Shown here one piece after another: positions 56,707-64,000 of a DNA stretch of 64,000 bases; within the stretch, counting starts at the first letter, position 1; every line of letters starts with the position of its first letter. The stretch spans positions 1 to 64,000 of the forward strand of contig NZ_VWOX01000002.1 in assembly GCF_008629675.1 (NCBI RefSeq), written 5' to 3'. A program made the position numbers and the translations under genes. The stretch is from Roseiconus nitratireducens. GTDB lineage: Bacteria > Planctomycetota > Planctomycetia > Pirellulales > Pirellulaceae. The notes under the pieces are model-generated. The model did not search any database and was not told the DNA's origin. It worked only from the letters and a program-made list of their open reading frames with translations.

Positions 56707-57051
56707 GTGAGGTCCAAGGACGTCTGGCCGGCGTTGCCTGTCAAACCCAGCCTGAAAGCCGTCATCCGACGAGTTGCTGGGAAAGGAAACAGTAAGACGA
56801 TTTTCTGCTTCGGACTTATCACCGCCGGTGCACAACGCAACGGCAGGCCACTGAAGACGACTTGGCTGCGTGAACGTGCCGAAGAACTTAAGAACCGCTA
56901 TCCTGAAATGCCGGGCGTTGCTTTCGTCCAACGGGGCAACGATGACACACCCGAGTTTCGCGAGTTGATTCGATTTTGTGACCAACTCAGCGGCGAAATG
57001 TGGCCGGACGACCATGCTGCGGTCGCCCCGGATGCGCAATCGCAAGATTAA
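56707..57051 (+). CDS. Possible hypothetical protein
   Basis: 114 residues from a GTG at 56707. Codon use resembles that of neighbouring genes (third positions mostly G/C) and the protein has a plausible mixed helical composition (TTWLRERAEELKNRYPEMPG, TPEFRELIRFCDQLSG). A GGAGGGTGG sequence lies 8-16 bp upstream. No family recognised. An opposing minus-strand frame across 56596-57162 is less protein-like. It may be a truncated gene or remnant. Confidence 0.4.
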   Translation: MRSKDVWPALPVKPSLKAVIRRVAGKGNSKTIFCFGLITAGAQRNGRPLKTTWLRERAEELKNRYPEMPGVAFVQRGNDDTPEFRELIRFCDQLSGEMWPDDHAAVAPDAQSQD

Positions 57052-57213
57052 ATCTGCCGCCCGTGACACAGGATCTTGGTTCGGCAGGTGAGGGGGATGA
57101 TCCCCAGGCAGCTTCTGCTTGTGTCTGTGGAAAAGAGCTCGCAAGTTCTCTTTCATCCACACCCCCAGGAGGGAACGCCATGCTTCCGTTTTCCAAGCTG
57201 CTTTTTCAGTGAT

Positions 57214-57999
57214 TTAAGGGCGTTTGTCGCCGAGTCGCAGATTCTTTTCGACGAAGACGCGGCCATCGGACCACACGCTCACTTCACTCTTCTTGAGAGA
57301 GCGTCCGAGGTAATCGACCAGCTTGTCCAAAGTTCGTCGCAGGCGTTTCGGGGCCGGATACTTTTTGTGTCCTCCGTACCACAGGACTTCGTAGCTACGC
57401 GATGTCAGCGTCACTTGTAGGTCGATGATATCGACGAGGTCTTCGTCTTCCTTGTCGAAATGCCGGTCCATTAACTCAACCAGCTCACGGCGAATGCCTT
57501 CGGATACATCATCGGTACCCGCTGTCGGTTGTTTGGGCTGCTTTGAATTCAACCATTTCTTGAATTCACGTCGTTCTTTCGCCAGCGGCATCACGTTGCC
57601 ACGCATTCCCCGAATCGCAGGAAGCACGGCCACTTCACGATCGTCCAGATCAGGAACGCCCGTTCGCTTCTTCGACATCCGTGATAGAAAGTCCGACCAT
57701 GTCGTAGCGACCACTTTGGTTTCGCCCTCGCTGCTACACCAGACGACGGATGGGTTTCGTTTCGTCCCGAACCAAAAAGAAACAAATCCGCCATCAGGAA
57801 GTCGAAGGACGGGAACCATGTGGCCCTCCGGTTCAAATCCCAGCAGGTCCTTCGGTTTGGTGTGCTTGATTGCGAACCAGCCAAGGTCACCTCGCTGCGA
57901 TTGCTGACACGCCTGGACAAACGCGTGAAACGTCGCTGGTAAATCGAAGTGCTTCGGTAGCTGTCGTTCGATGGTGGAAAGCTTGATTTCGTATTTCAT
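57214..57999 (-). CDS. Hypothetical protein, SUKH-like N-terminal half
   Basis: 261 residues from the ATG at 57999 (MKYEIKLSTI); an ATG five codons upstream is also possible. The N-terminal half has a SMI1/KNR4-like pattern (DLPATFHAFVQACQQS, LGFEPEGHMVPVLRLPDGGF, SFWFGTKRNPSVVWCS, then ATTWSDFLSRM), suggesting a SUKH fold of the kind seen in toxin-immunity proteins, but this is a visual match only. The C-terminal ~90 residues (VDIIDLQVTLTSRSYEVLWYGG, RRTLDKLVDYLGRSLKKSEV) are a separate basic domain. No toxin gene is visible beside it. Confidence 0.55.
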   Translation of the reverse strand: MKYEIKLSTIERQLPKHFDLPATFHAFVQACQQSQRGDLGWFAIKHTKPKDLLGFEPEGHMVPVLRLPDGGFVSFWFGTKRNPSVVWCSSEGETKVVATTWSDFLSRMSKKRTGVPDLDDREVAVLPAIRGMRGNVMPLAKERREFKKWLNSKQPKQPTAGTDDVSEGIRRELVELMDRHFDKEDEDLVDIIDLQVTLTSRSYEVLWYGGHKKYPAPKRLRRTLDKLVDYLGRSLKKSEVSVWSDGRVFVEKNLRLGDKRP

Positions 58000-58569
58000 C
58001 GGCCAAGTGTTCAATGAATTCTTTGAAAACGGGTTTCGCGAAATATGAGTTCGTTCTGGCTGGTCCGCGACGAATGAAAACGCTTCCCGATCCTTCTGTC
58101 AACGAACTGCGGCTTGATTGGACACGCTCAGGTCGCCCGGATGACGGGCATCCAGATTTGACCTGCCCAACCGTTCTAAAGTACTTCTTGTTGAGCGGGA
58201 TGAAAGTTGCTTGGCTTGTCTTTGCCCAGTGATACCCTCTGAATGTACAGGGTCAGCGACTGGCCCAAGCCCGCAGCAGTGGACGGCACTTGGAAAACAA
58301 CAGCAGTCCGGGAAACGTGTCGCATCTCAAGGACGCACCGTGTTTCTTTGGCAATTTCATTCGCCACCGCGCCGGCCAACCGGATGGACTCGCTGTAGCT
58401 GGACAGCGGCACTTTGGGTAAGCCGCATGGCGCTGATTGCACTGAGAATCACGGTGTTTTTTTTGATAGTGGCGCTGTCCAGCTATTTCACGCGTTCGTC
58501 GGACTGGATTGAGCTCCGATTGACAGCCGCTTAGAATTGAACGGGGCTGTCTAGAAAGTGAGGATCAGC
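58000..58569. other. Gene-poor region with a degenerate MITE copy
   Basis: About 570 bp. Short open frames lie on both strands but none looks coding. The MITE-like copy at 58396-58485 is the only recognisable feature. Confidence 0.45.
58396..58485 (-). mobile_element. Short MITE-like copy lacking the internal hairpin
   Basis: 90 bp. Left end TAGCTGGACAGCGGCACTTT, right end ATAGTGGCGCTGTCCAGCTA, so the outer 20 bases are inverted repeats with two mismatches. Inside, GGGTAAGCCGCATGGCGCT runs straight to GATTGCACTGAGAATCACGG, so the central GC inverted repeat of the full element (about 40 bp) is gone. Orientation is opposite to the 47657-47785 copy. Confidence 0.75.
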
Positions 58570-58743
58570 ATGAATTCCGAAGACACCGAGCCGACACCAG
58601 ACGAACCGAAAGAACAAAAAGAAACGAAGATTCACGCCGAGGAGGCAAAGGATCGGCAAACCACGCACTGGGATATGGACTATCTCCCAGCCAATCAGAT
58701 TGAGGATGCGTATAAAGAGGGTGAGGAAGATGGCGACGCCTGA
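58570..58743 (+). CDS. Small acidic hypothetical protein
   Basis: 57 residues from the ATG at 58570, with AGGA at 58560-58563 giving a reasonable ribosome site. It is Glu/Asp/Lys-rich (EPTPDEPKEQKETKIHAEEA) with a DMDYLPANQIEDAYKEG end. No family known. Lies in a gene-poor region between a MITE-like remnant and the Tad cluster. Confidence 0.45.
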   Translation: MNSEDTEPTPDEPKEQKETKIHAEEAKDRQTTHWDMDYLPANQIEDAYKEGEEDGDA

Positions 58744-59186
58744 TTCCGGGAGTGGGTGTTGATCCGTCTCACCGCGAACCAGACGCGTGAGGTGCCGTTT
58801 TCTGAATGCACTGCTGACTCCTCATTTTGGTGCCGGATTGCACTCGGGACTCCTGAAGTTTCTGGTACGGTATTGAGTCAATTCAAGGCAGGGAGCCCCG
58901 TCCACTTTATTCTGAGCCCCCCTGTTGATTGCTTGCGAGCCCAAGTCGAACTTCGAAGTCCTTTCTGTCTGGTTCGTCGTTTGAACCCGCTCCGATTGAC
59001 GAAGACGGCTTTGCTTTAGATTACTGGCGGGGGCATCTCCGCCATCTCAAGGAGTGGGACTCAAAAACGTTCAGCTGATGATCAAATGTAAGCTTCCTGG
59101 ATTGGCCGGGGCACTCTGAGAGTTCTTTCAGGCTGCGGACTGGCAGCGTGACACAGCTTACGTTTGTCGGTACGTCCTCAAAATTT
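58744..59186. other. Intergenic region, nothing recognisable
   Basis: 443 bp. A plus-strand open frame (58756-59019) has no family likeness and poor composition. No repeats or hairpins stand out. Confidence 0.3.
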
Positions 59187-59912
59187 CTAGCGAGTCATTG
59201 AATCTGAGGGTTGATTGGCTGCCGCCAGTTCGGTGCGAAGCGAGTCACGTAGATTGAACGTTTCTTTTGGGCACCCCGGAATCTGTGTCGCAGTTGCTAG
59301 TTCCGCTAGTGCGCTATCGATTCGCCCATGGTCGAGGTCCAAGACCGCAACATTGTGATGGGAGCCGGCAGGCCCGTAGAGCTCCCTAAACACCTCAATC
59401 GATTCCTCGCGCTTTCCGAGTTTGTACAGCACGATAGCCAGAGCCGATCGAAGACGTTCATCTTCGGGATGTTTATTCAAACCTTGGCTGATTATCAATT
59501 CTGCTTCGGCATTCCGCTTGGACTCGATAAGTGTCCAAGCAAGGTTGTTGTAAATCTCGGAAGTAGCAACTCCCTTCGCCAGCACACTTTGATAGCGGCT
59601 GAGTGCTTTTTCCGTTTGTCCCGTCTGTGCGTACAGCGGAGCCAGCTCAAGATCTAGCGCTCCGGCTTTGGAGTCTAATTGCTCGGCTTTCTCGTACAGC
59701 AAGATGGCCTCTGACGCGTGCCCCTTCGCCGCGACAGACCTCGCAGTTTCAATGCAGAGTTCTCTTTCGTCGGGCTTTTCGCGAAGTAGCTGAGAGTTTG
59801 GCTCGCTGCTCAGCGGTTTAAGAAATTGGCTGGTGCTTCGTTTTTCAAGGCTGCTGCAGCCAACGTGAATGGATGCAAGGAGCAAAGCCAGGAAGACGGT
59901 GAATCGGGCCAT
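59187..59912 (-). CDS. TPR lipoprotein, TadD-like
   Basis: 241 residues. Signal with lipobox-like HVGC at about 16-19 (FLALLLASIHVGCSS). TPR units run through the middle (ASEAILLYEKAEQLDSK, TEKALSRYQSVLAKG, ATSEIYNNLAWTLIESKRNA), the fold of Tad pilus lipoprotein TadD. It is the last gene of a three-gene Tad-type set, and its start overlaps the previous stop by one base. It probably supports secretin assembly. Confidence 0.75.
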   Translation of the reverse strand: MARFTVFLALLLASIHVGCSSLEKRSTSQFLKPLSSEPNSQLLREKPDERELCIETARSVAAKGHASEAILLYEKAEQLDSKAGALDLELAPLYAQTGQTEKALSRYQSVLAKGVATSEIYNNLAWTLIESKRNAEAELIISQGLNKHPEDERLRSALAIVLYKLGKREESIEVFRELYGPAGSHHNVAVLDLDHGRIDSALAELATATQIPGCPKETFNLRDSLRTELAAANQPSDSMTR

Positions 59913-60526
59913 CAGAAGCTTCCCCCCAGCCCATTCACACCACCGAATCCGAATCCTCTCCGGCCAGAGCGAGCGGACCCTCGAGATCGGCCTCCCAAAA
60001 GACTGCCCTCAGCGACCGGCCCCGATAGACCAAGTGCCGCTGGAGTTGCCAGCTCGAGATGGATACTGGCGATGCCAAGCTCGGCGAGCCTGTTGCCAAC
60101 AGCCTCCAGTCTTCTTTGGTCCAAGTCTCTGTCACCGGACGGCTCAACAATCAAAGTTTCGTTGCCAAGTCGTCCTGTCACGTTGTGGCGGGCAAGCCGG
60201 TCCAATGCGGCGGGTGCGAGGTCGGTGGACTTTCCAACGAAATCTGCCCGGTAGAGGACATTCTGGTCGAGATTTGCCGCTTCCACTTGGGACTGCTGAA
60301 CATTGCACAGCTTCGAGCCAGCTGGCTCGGGCACTGCGCCGGCAGGGATATCCGAGCAACAATCGACTCCCAGGATTCCGCCCCGACTCGCGCAGCCCGC
60401 TAAACCAACGCACGCGCAAAGTACCAGCATCAGGCTCTTGACCTTCCCGATCTCAGGGTGACTATGGCCTGACGAAGCGTTTCGACGCAATCTCATGGTC
60501 AGGATTCTCTTCACGGTTCTATTCAT
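59912..60526 (-). CDS. CpaD-like lipoprotein of a Tad pilus cluster
   Basis: 204 residues. A lipoprotein signal (SLMLVLCACVGLAGCAS) comes ~30 residues after the ATG at 60526; an ATG at 60496 shortens this n-region. A small domain (DLAPAALDRLARHNVTGRLG, ETLIVEPSGDRDLDQRRLEA) resembles the CpaD/TadB-associated pilus lipoprotein, and the C-terminus is Gly/Arg-rich. It overlaps the secretin gene by 8 bp and the TPR lipoprotein gene by 1 bp. The CpaD assignment rests on context plus a weak pattern. Confidence 0.5.
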   Translation of the reverse strand: MNRTVKRILTMRLRRNASSGHSHPEIGKVKSLMLVLCACVGLAGCASRGGILGVDCCSDIPAGAVPEPAGSKLCNVQQSQVEAANLDQNVLYRADFVGKSTDLAPAALDRLARHNVTGRLGNETLIVEPSGDRDLDQRRLEAVGNRLAELGIASIHLELATPAALGLSGPVAEGSLLGGRSRGSARSGRRGFGFGGVNGLGGSF

Positions 60527-62639
60527 TCGGGCCCCGACGGATCAGGCCCTCAAAGTCAACACTTTGTTCGATTTGCATAACGTCCGGTCCAATCGATTCG
60601 ACGGTCGCTTGCACTCCAAGTGGCGAATACGGCAGGTGAGGATTCGCCATTGAACTCGCGCAGCATCGATCCGTTGGCCCTACCTGCCCGATCATGTATC
60701 GATCGGCACGGCAATGCTGGGCACGTTTTTGACGGGCGTGATCCGTTCGAACCGAGGCCCGATAGTCCGTCGATCGACGACTCTCTAAACGATTTGCGAT
60801 GAAGAACTCGATATCTGTCGGTTCATGGACATCGCTGCCGGGTAAAGCCTGGCAGTTGCACGCGTCGCTGGGTGCAACAAGGTGCGGCGTCACAAGAATC
60901 ACCAGTTCCTGCTCTCCACTACTGCTTCGATTGACTCCACCGGTCGACCCGATGATCGGAAGATCTCCCCAGAACGGAACGCGGTCCGTGCTTGCGCCGT
61001 AGTTGGTTTGTAAGAGCCCCGCGACTGCAATTGACTGTCCACTGCGCAATTTGACAGTTGTGGCAAAGTTGCGACTGTTGAGTCCAGAAACCTGCGTTCC
61101 GTTTCCCGCACCACCGATTGTGGTCCCCAAAGACTCATCCCGAGTGCTAACCTCCGCGTTCACTTGAAGGCGGATGACATCGCGATCTTGAATGAACGGG
61201 GTGAACTGCAACTGAACGCCGAAAGGCACAAAAGAGACGCCCTGCAGGTTTTGCCCGTTTCCGACGCCGCCTGCAGAAATGATCGGCACGGGAAATCGCC
61301 CTCCCGCCTGGAAATCGGCCGGCTGACCATTCATCGTGATCAAATTCGGTTCCGCGAGCGTTCGCGAGAGATTGAGTCTGCGTAATGCCTCGATCGCGAG
61401 CCGAACTTGTCCCATGTCGAGTGATGCAAGAATGTTCGCTCCGGATTGGCTGTCGCCTCCCGGTTGCACCAGATTGCCGGCGAGAGATTGAAAGACGGTG
61501 AACCCGTCGTTGTCATCGACTGCGAAGTTCAGGCCGATACTGCGGGCCGCGCTACGGTTGACTTCCGCAACCGTCACTTTCAACATGACCTGCTGCTCGC
61601 CGACTACCTTCATTTGGTTGATGATCCCTGCTTGTGCGAGAGCAATCGGATCAATCACCCGGCGTCTCTGTGCGGCTGCTTCTTCTGCGGCGAGTGGATC
61701 AATGGTTTCCTGAAAGCTAAATGCTCCCGCGAGGGTGACCGGGTTGACGGCAGCAACGGGTTCGTCGGGTCGAATGAGCCCGGCATTCACGCCACGAGCA
61801 CCGGCAAGCACCTGTAAGATCTGACCCATTTCGACGGTGTCAGGCGTTTGCCCGCGAACGATCATGCGATCTTCGATCTGGTCGAGTTCAATGAAGCTGT
61901 TGGGAAACTTCTGGTTGAGCTCTTGTTCCAGTGACTCAATTGGGCGAGCCAGGATTGGATCAGCGAAGACCCGTACCAAATAGCTTACGGTCGATTGGCC
62001 CGATGGCGCGCTGCCGTCCTCGAACCATAGGATCAACGTCGTCGAACCAGGCTGCAAACCCGTGATCGCAATCTCCCTGCCGCTTTGTTCGTCGATCACT
62101 TCGGTTCTGACGGTCTGGTCGTCAGGCACATAGATTCTTTTGGGAGCCTTGGCTAGCTGCAAGACTTTCGGCCGGCCAAGCACCAGATTGAGCGGCAGTT
62201 CGGGATCGATGGTGTTCTCAACAAATCGCTCCGCGCGGCGGACCGCGGCGGCGGCCGGAGGCGGCAAGATAAGGTCCGACGGAAAACCACTCTGGATTCT
62301 AGAACTCGGCTGGATCGGCTCGCGTGGTCCGGCCTCTTGCTCCCCACGACTCGCACTCGGGCGTTCGATCGCTTGCATGACATCGGCAGGGGGCAGATCC
62401 ATCCCGCCAGCCGCCCGCGGGTCGCTCGGAAACGGGTCCTGGCCGGAAACCCGATTCGCCGCCCCACCCAGCACGGTCAGGCTAAATAGAAGCAGTGGGC
62501 AGATGGTTGCAGGAAATCGCACGACGTCAGTGGCCTCAGTTGAATTGACACGCACCGCACTCGGCCGGGAACGAGCGAGTGCGTTTGCTTGTGAACGGGC
62601 GTAGCCCATTCGGTTGAGTCCGACCACCGGATTTTTCAT
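60519..62639 (-). CDS. Tad pilus secretin (CpaC/RcpA-like)
   Basis: 706 residues with a signal region near the N-terminus. A pilus-secretin N-terminal domain (IDPELPLNLVLGRPKVLQLA, ITGLQPGSTTLILWF) and a BON-like segment (LEQELNQKFPNSFIELDQIE) lead to the secretin core: QQVMLKVTVAEVNRSAARSI, LAEPNLITMNGQPADFQAGG, GRFPVPIISAGG, and the VPFWGDLPIIGS / VILVTPHLVAP ends. It forms the outer-membrane channel of a Flp/Tad-type pilus. Residues after ~600 form a Tad-specific tail. Motor and pilin genes are presumably outside the window. Confidence 0.88.
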   Translation of the reverse strand: MKNPVVGLNRMGYARSQANALARSRPSAVRVNSTEATDVVRFPATICPLLLFSLTVLGGAANRVSGQDPFPSDPRAAGGMDLPPADVMQAIERPSASRGEQEAGPREPIQPSSRIQSGFPSDLILPPPAAAAVRRAERFVENTIDPELPLNLVLGRPKVLQLAKAPKRIYVPDDQTVRTEVIDEQSGREIAITGLQPGSTTLILWFEDGSAPSGQSTVSYLVRVFADPILARPIESLEQELNQKFPNSFIELDQIEDRMIVRGQTPDTVEMGQILQVLAGARGVNAGLIRPDEPVAAVNPVTLAGAFSFQETIDPLAAEEAAAQRRRVIDPIALAQAGIINQMKVVGEQQVMLKVTVAEVNRSAARSIGLNFAVDDNDGFTVFQSLAGNLVQPGGDSQSGANILASLDMGQVRLAIEALRRLNLSRTLAEPNLITMNGQPADFQAGGRFPVPIISAGGVGNGQNLQGVSFVPFGVQLQFTPFIQDRDVIRLQVNAEVSTRDESLGTTIGGAGNGTQVSGLNSRNFATTVKLRSGQSIAVAGLLQTNYGASTDRVPFWGDLPIIGSTGGVNRSSSGEQELVILVTPHLVAPSDACNCQALPGSDVHEPTDIEFFIANRLESRRSTDYRASVRTDHARQKRAQHCRADRYMIGQVGPTDRCCASSMANPHLPYSPLGVQATVESIGPDVMQIEQSVDFEGLIRRGPNE

Positions 62640-62749
62640 CTAATCGGAGTAAACCGATCCCTGCTTTAGCAAATAGTGCGGACGAGCTAAGATTTGCTGA
62701 AGTCTTTGGTCGGACCAGGTCTTTCACCCTCATTTACGAGAGCCCAGAG

Positions 62750-63214
62750 ATGTATAGAGTCCGCGTTTTCTCCGTTGCCCTGTTGATGTTTGCTTTTTCA
62801 ACGTCGGCCTTTTCGCAGGACAAAGATCCGCACGAAGGAATGAAGCAAGAGCACGCGGCAGCTCACGTCGACCACGATCGGTGGCAGGCAGAGCACAGCA
62901 AGTGGCGGGTCGAGCACTTACGTGCCATGGCGATGCTGGCCAAGCTGCAAGCCAAAATCTACGAACATGAAGCGGAGCTCGAAGAGCATGCTGAAGAGAT
63001 TCGCGCTCACGAGGACCACGCCAGGCATCACGGGGACGAGATTGCTGAGCATGAGGAATCGGGCAACGACGACGACCACAACAAGCTTGCGGAGGAGCAT
63101 TCCGACTTCATGAAAAAGCATCAAGCAATGTCAGCAAAGCATGACTCGCTACATGCGGGTCATGAAGAGTTGATGACCTTGATCAAGAAGCTTTTTCAGG
63201 CCGACAAAAATTAA
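62750..63214 (+). CDS. Secreted histidine-rich helical protein
   Basis: 154 residues. Signal peptide (VFSVALLMFAFSTSAFS) then a long charged helical region very rich in His, Glu and Asp (HEGMKQEHAAAHVDHDRWQA, EIRAHEDHARHHGDEIAEHE). The His spacing suggests metal binding (zinc or copper) on a periplasmic coiled coil. It is divergent from the secretin gene. No family assigned. Confidence 0.75.
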   Translation: MYRVRVFSVALLMFAFSTSAFSQDKDPHEGMKQEHAAAHVDHDRWQAEHSKWRVEHLRAMAMLAKLQAKIYEHEAELEEHAEEIRAHEDHARHHGDEIAEHEESGNDDDHNKLAEEHSDFMKKHQAMSAKHDSLHAGHEELMTLIKKLFQADKN

Positions 63215-63224
63215 AAGCTTGGCG

Positions 63225-64000
63225 TTAGCGAATCGCCCTGACCAACACTGGCGAGCGAGCTAAGACAGAGTTTTCCTCTTGAGCAAGTTCGCGATGACGT
63301 GCCAGAACGGCGTCGCGAACTTTTGGCGGCAATTCGTTGAGTGTTTGCATCGCATCGTGCAATCGAGGCGATGCATTTGGCTTCCTGGAGTCGGTGTCAG
63401 AAGCATTGATGTTCAGCATGAAGCCGACAACGTAGTCATTTTGCTCGTAAGTCAATAGTGCTGCGACGTAGCCCGTTGGTACGTCGCGTTCGTCAACCAC
63501 CGCTCCTGCCGAAACAATCTCTCCCAAACGACGGGGCGCACTGTCGAGCACATGAAAGTCGGCGTCTGGGTACACCCCGTAGGAAGTTGCCGAGTAAAGG
63601 GCATCGTCTACACCGGTTCCAACGTAAACGATCGGTCGGCTATCTGAGATTGCGGTCGCGCGGACGGTGACGCCGTCGCGACGTAGGTCGAAGCCCGCTG
63701 TTGAATTCGGTATGAACGGCAGGAGATGTCCCACAAGCAGAGGTGATCCGTTTCCGCTTGAGCTTACCCCTTCGATGCGATCCAACGGGGTTGCCACGCC
63801 GACCCGCTGAGGCGTTCGCCGAATTCGGGCCAGAAATGCCTGACCTTGAATCGACGCATTAAAATCTACCCGTTGATAGTTGCGCATTTCGGCATGCGAA
63901 TTCGCATTTTCCTGGTAGTCGCCACTAACCAGATCGCCATGAATTTCGTTGTCGGGATTCAACTCAGGCACAGGCCGGTAAACATACTCGTGGCGATCCG
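63225..64000 (-). CDS. Hypothetical protein, 5' end outside window
   Basis: Stop at 63225; the frame stays open to the window edge (DRHEYVYRPVPELNPDNEI...), so the start is missing. Middle blocks YVGTGVDDALYSATSYGVYP, APRRLGEIVSAGAVVDERDV and YEQNDYVVGFMLNI are beta-rich, and the end is helical (LPPKVRDAVLARHRELAQEE). No family recognised. Convergent with the His-rich gene, 10 bp apart. Confidence 0.65.
   Translation of the reverse strand, partial: DRHEYVYRPVPELNPDNEIHGDLVSGDYQENANSHAEMRNYQRVDFNASIQGQAFLARIRRTPQRVGVATPLDRIEGVSSSGNGSPLLVGHLLPFIPNSTAGFDLRRDGVTVRATAISDSRPIVYVGTGVDDALYSATSYGVYPDADFHVLDSAPRRLGEIVSAGAVVDERDVPTGYVAALLTYEQNDYVVGFMLNINASDTDSRKPNASPRLHDAMQTLNELPPKVRDAVLARHRELAQEENSVLARSPVLVRAIR

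Noticed and set aside
56596..57162. 188-codon minus-strand frame
   Set aside because: Less protein-like than the opposing plus-strand frame, and no motif.
57887..58232. Two overlapping small frames between the SUKH-like gene and the MITE copy
   Set aside because: Both have poor composition, overlap on opposite strands and partly overlap the SUKH-like gene.

Overview
The window looks like a chromosomal segment of a planctomycete, most likely Pirellulaceae (Rhodopirellula-like). The grounds are GC-rich coding sequence, secreted formylglycine sulfatases, DUF1552 and DUF1592 proteins, DUF1501-style twin-arginine leaders, a planctomycete-type MoxR/VWA operon, a Ser/Thr kinase, and few convincing Shine-Dalgarno sites. 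I see no rRNA, tRNA, CRISPR array or intact transposase. The genus is an inference.

Layout. 1-6.1 kb: secreted or export-tagged proteins (a TAT-leader unknown, a sugar isomerase-like protein, a DUF5077/DUF3472 protein), a YkgJ cysteine-cluster protein and an RNase H-like protein that lacks recognisable catalytic acids. 6.2-13.9 kb: glgB, a tandem repeat array, a bifunctional-nuclease-family protein, panC, a UDP-glucuronate decarboxylase-like gene, a sulfatase and a small membrane protein. 14-25 kb: a SNF2 helicase, a 2Fe-2S ferredoxin, a Ser/Thr kinase with a degenerate receiver tail, a winged-helix/AT-hook-like DNA-binding protein, argS, rsfS and a Gfo/Idh/MocA oxidoreductase.

25.2-40.7 kb is one long minus-strand operon of eight genes: TPR gluzincin, DUF4159, MoxR, DUF58, BatA-like VWA, a giant coiled-coil membrane protein with a GSQQQ tract, a second VWA membrane protein, and a caspase/legumain-like protease. 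Most junctions are 4-bp start/stop overlaps, which suggests translational coupling and a shared envelope-associated function. It is the best candidate for an under-described system here.

41-47.4 kb: an S9 peptidase carrying a VHL-beta-like insert, two tiny membrane proteins, a zinc-free MDR oxidoreductase and a second sulfatase. 47.6-56.5 kb: a frameshifted membrane gene abutting a MITE-like element, then a minus-strand operon MarR, four fused alpha/beta-hydrolase domains, a DUF1592 cytochrome-like protein and a DUF1552 protein. 56.7-59 kb is sparse, with small hypotheticals and a degenerate MITE copy. 59.2-62.6 kb holds a Tad/Flp pilus-type cluster (secretin, CpaD-like lipoprotein, TadD-like TPR lipoprotein). 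The right edge has a histidine-rich secreted protein and a gene cut by the window end.

Two dispersed repeat families recur: a ~90-155 bp element with 16-bp terminal inverted repeats and a GC-rich REP-like hairpin unit. Three separate 15-bp-period tandem arrays lie in or just upstream of the MoxR/VWA operon.
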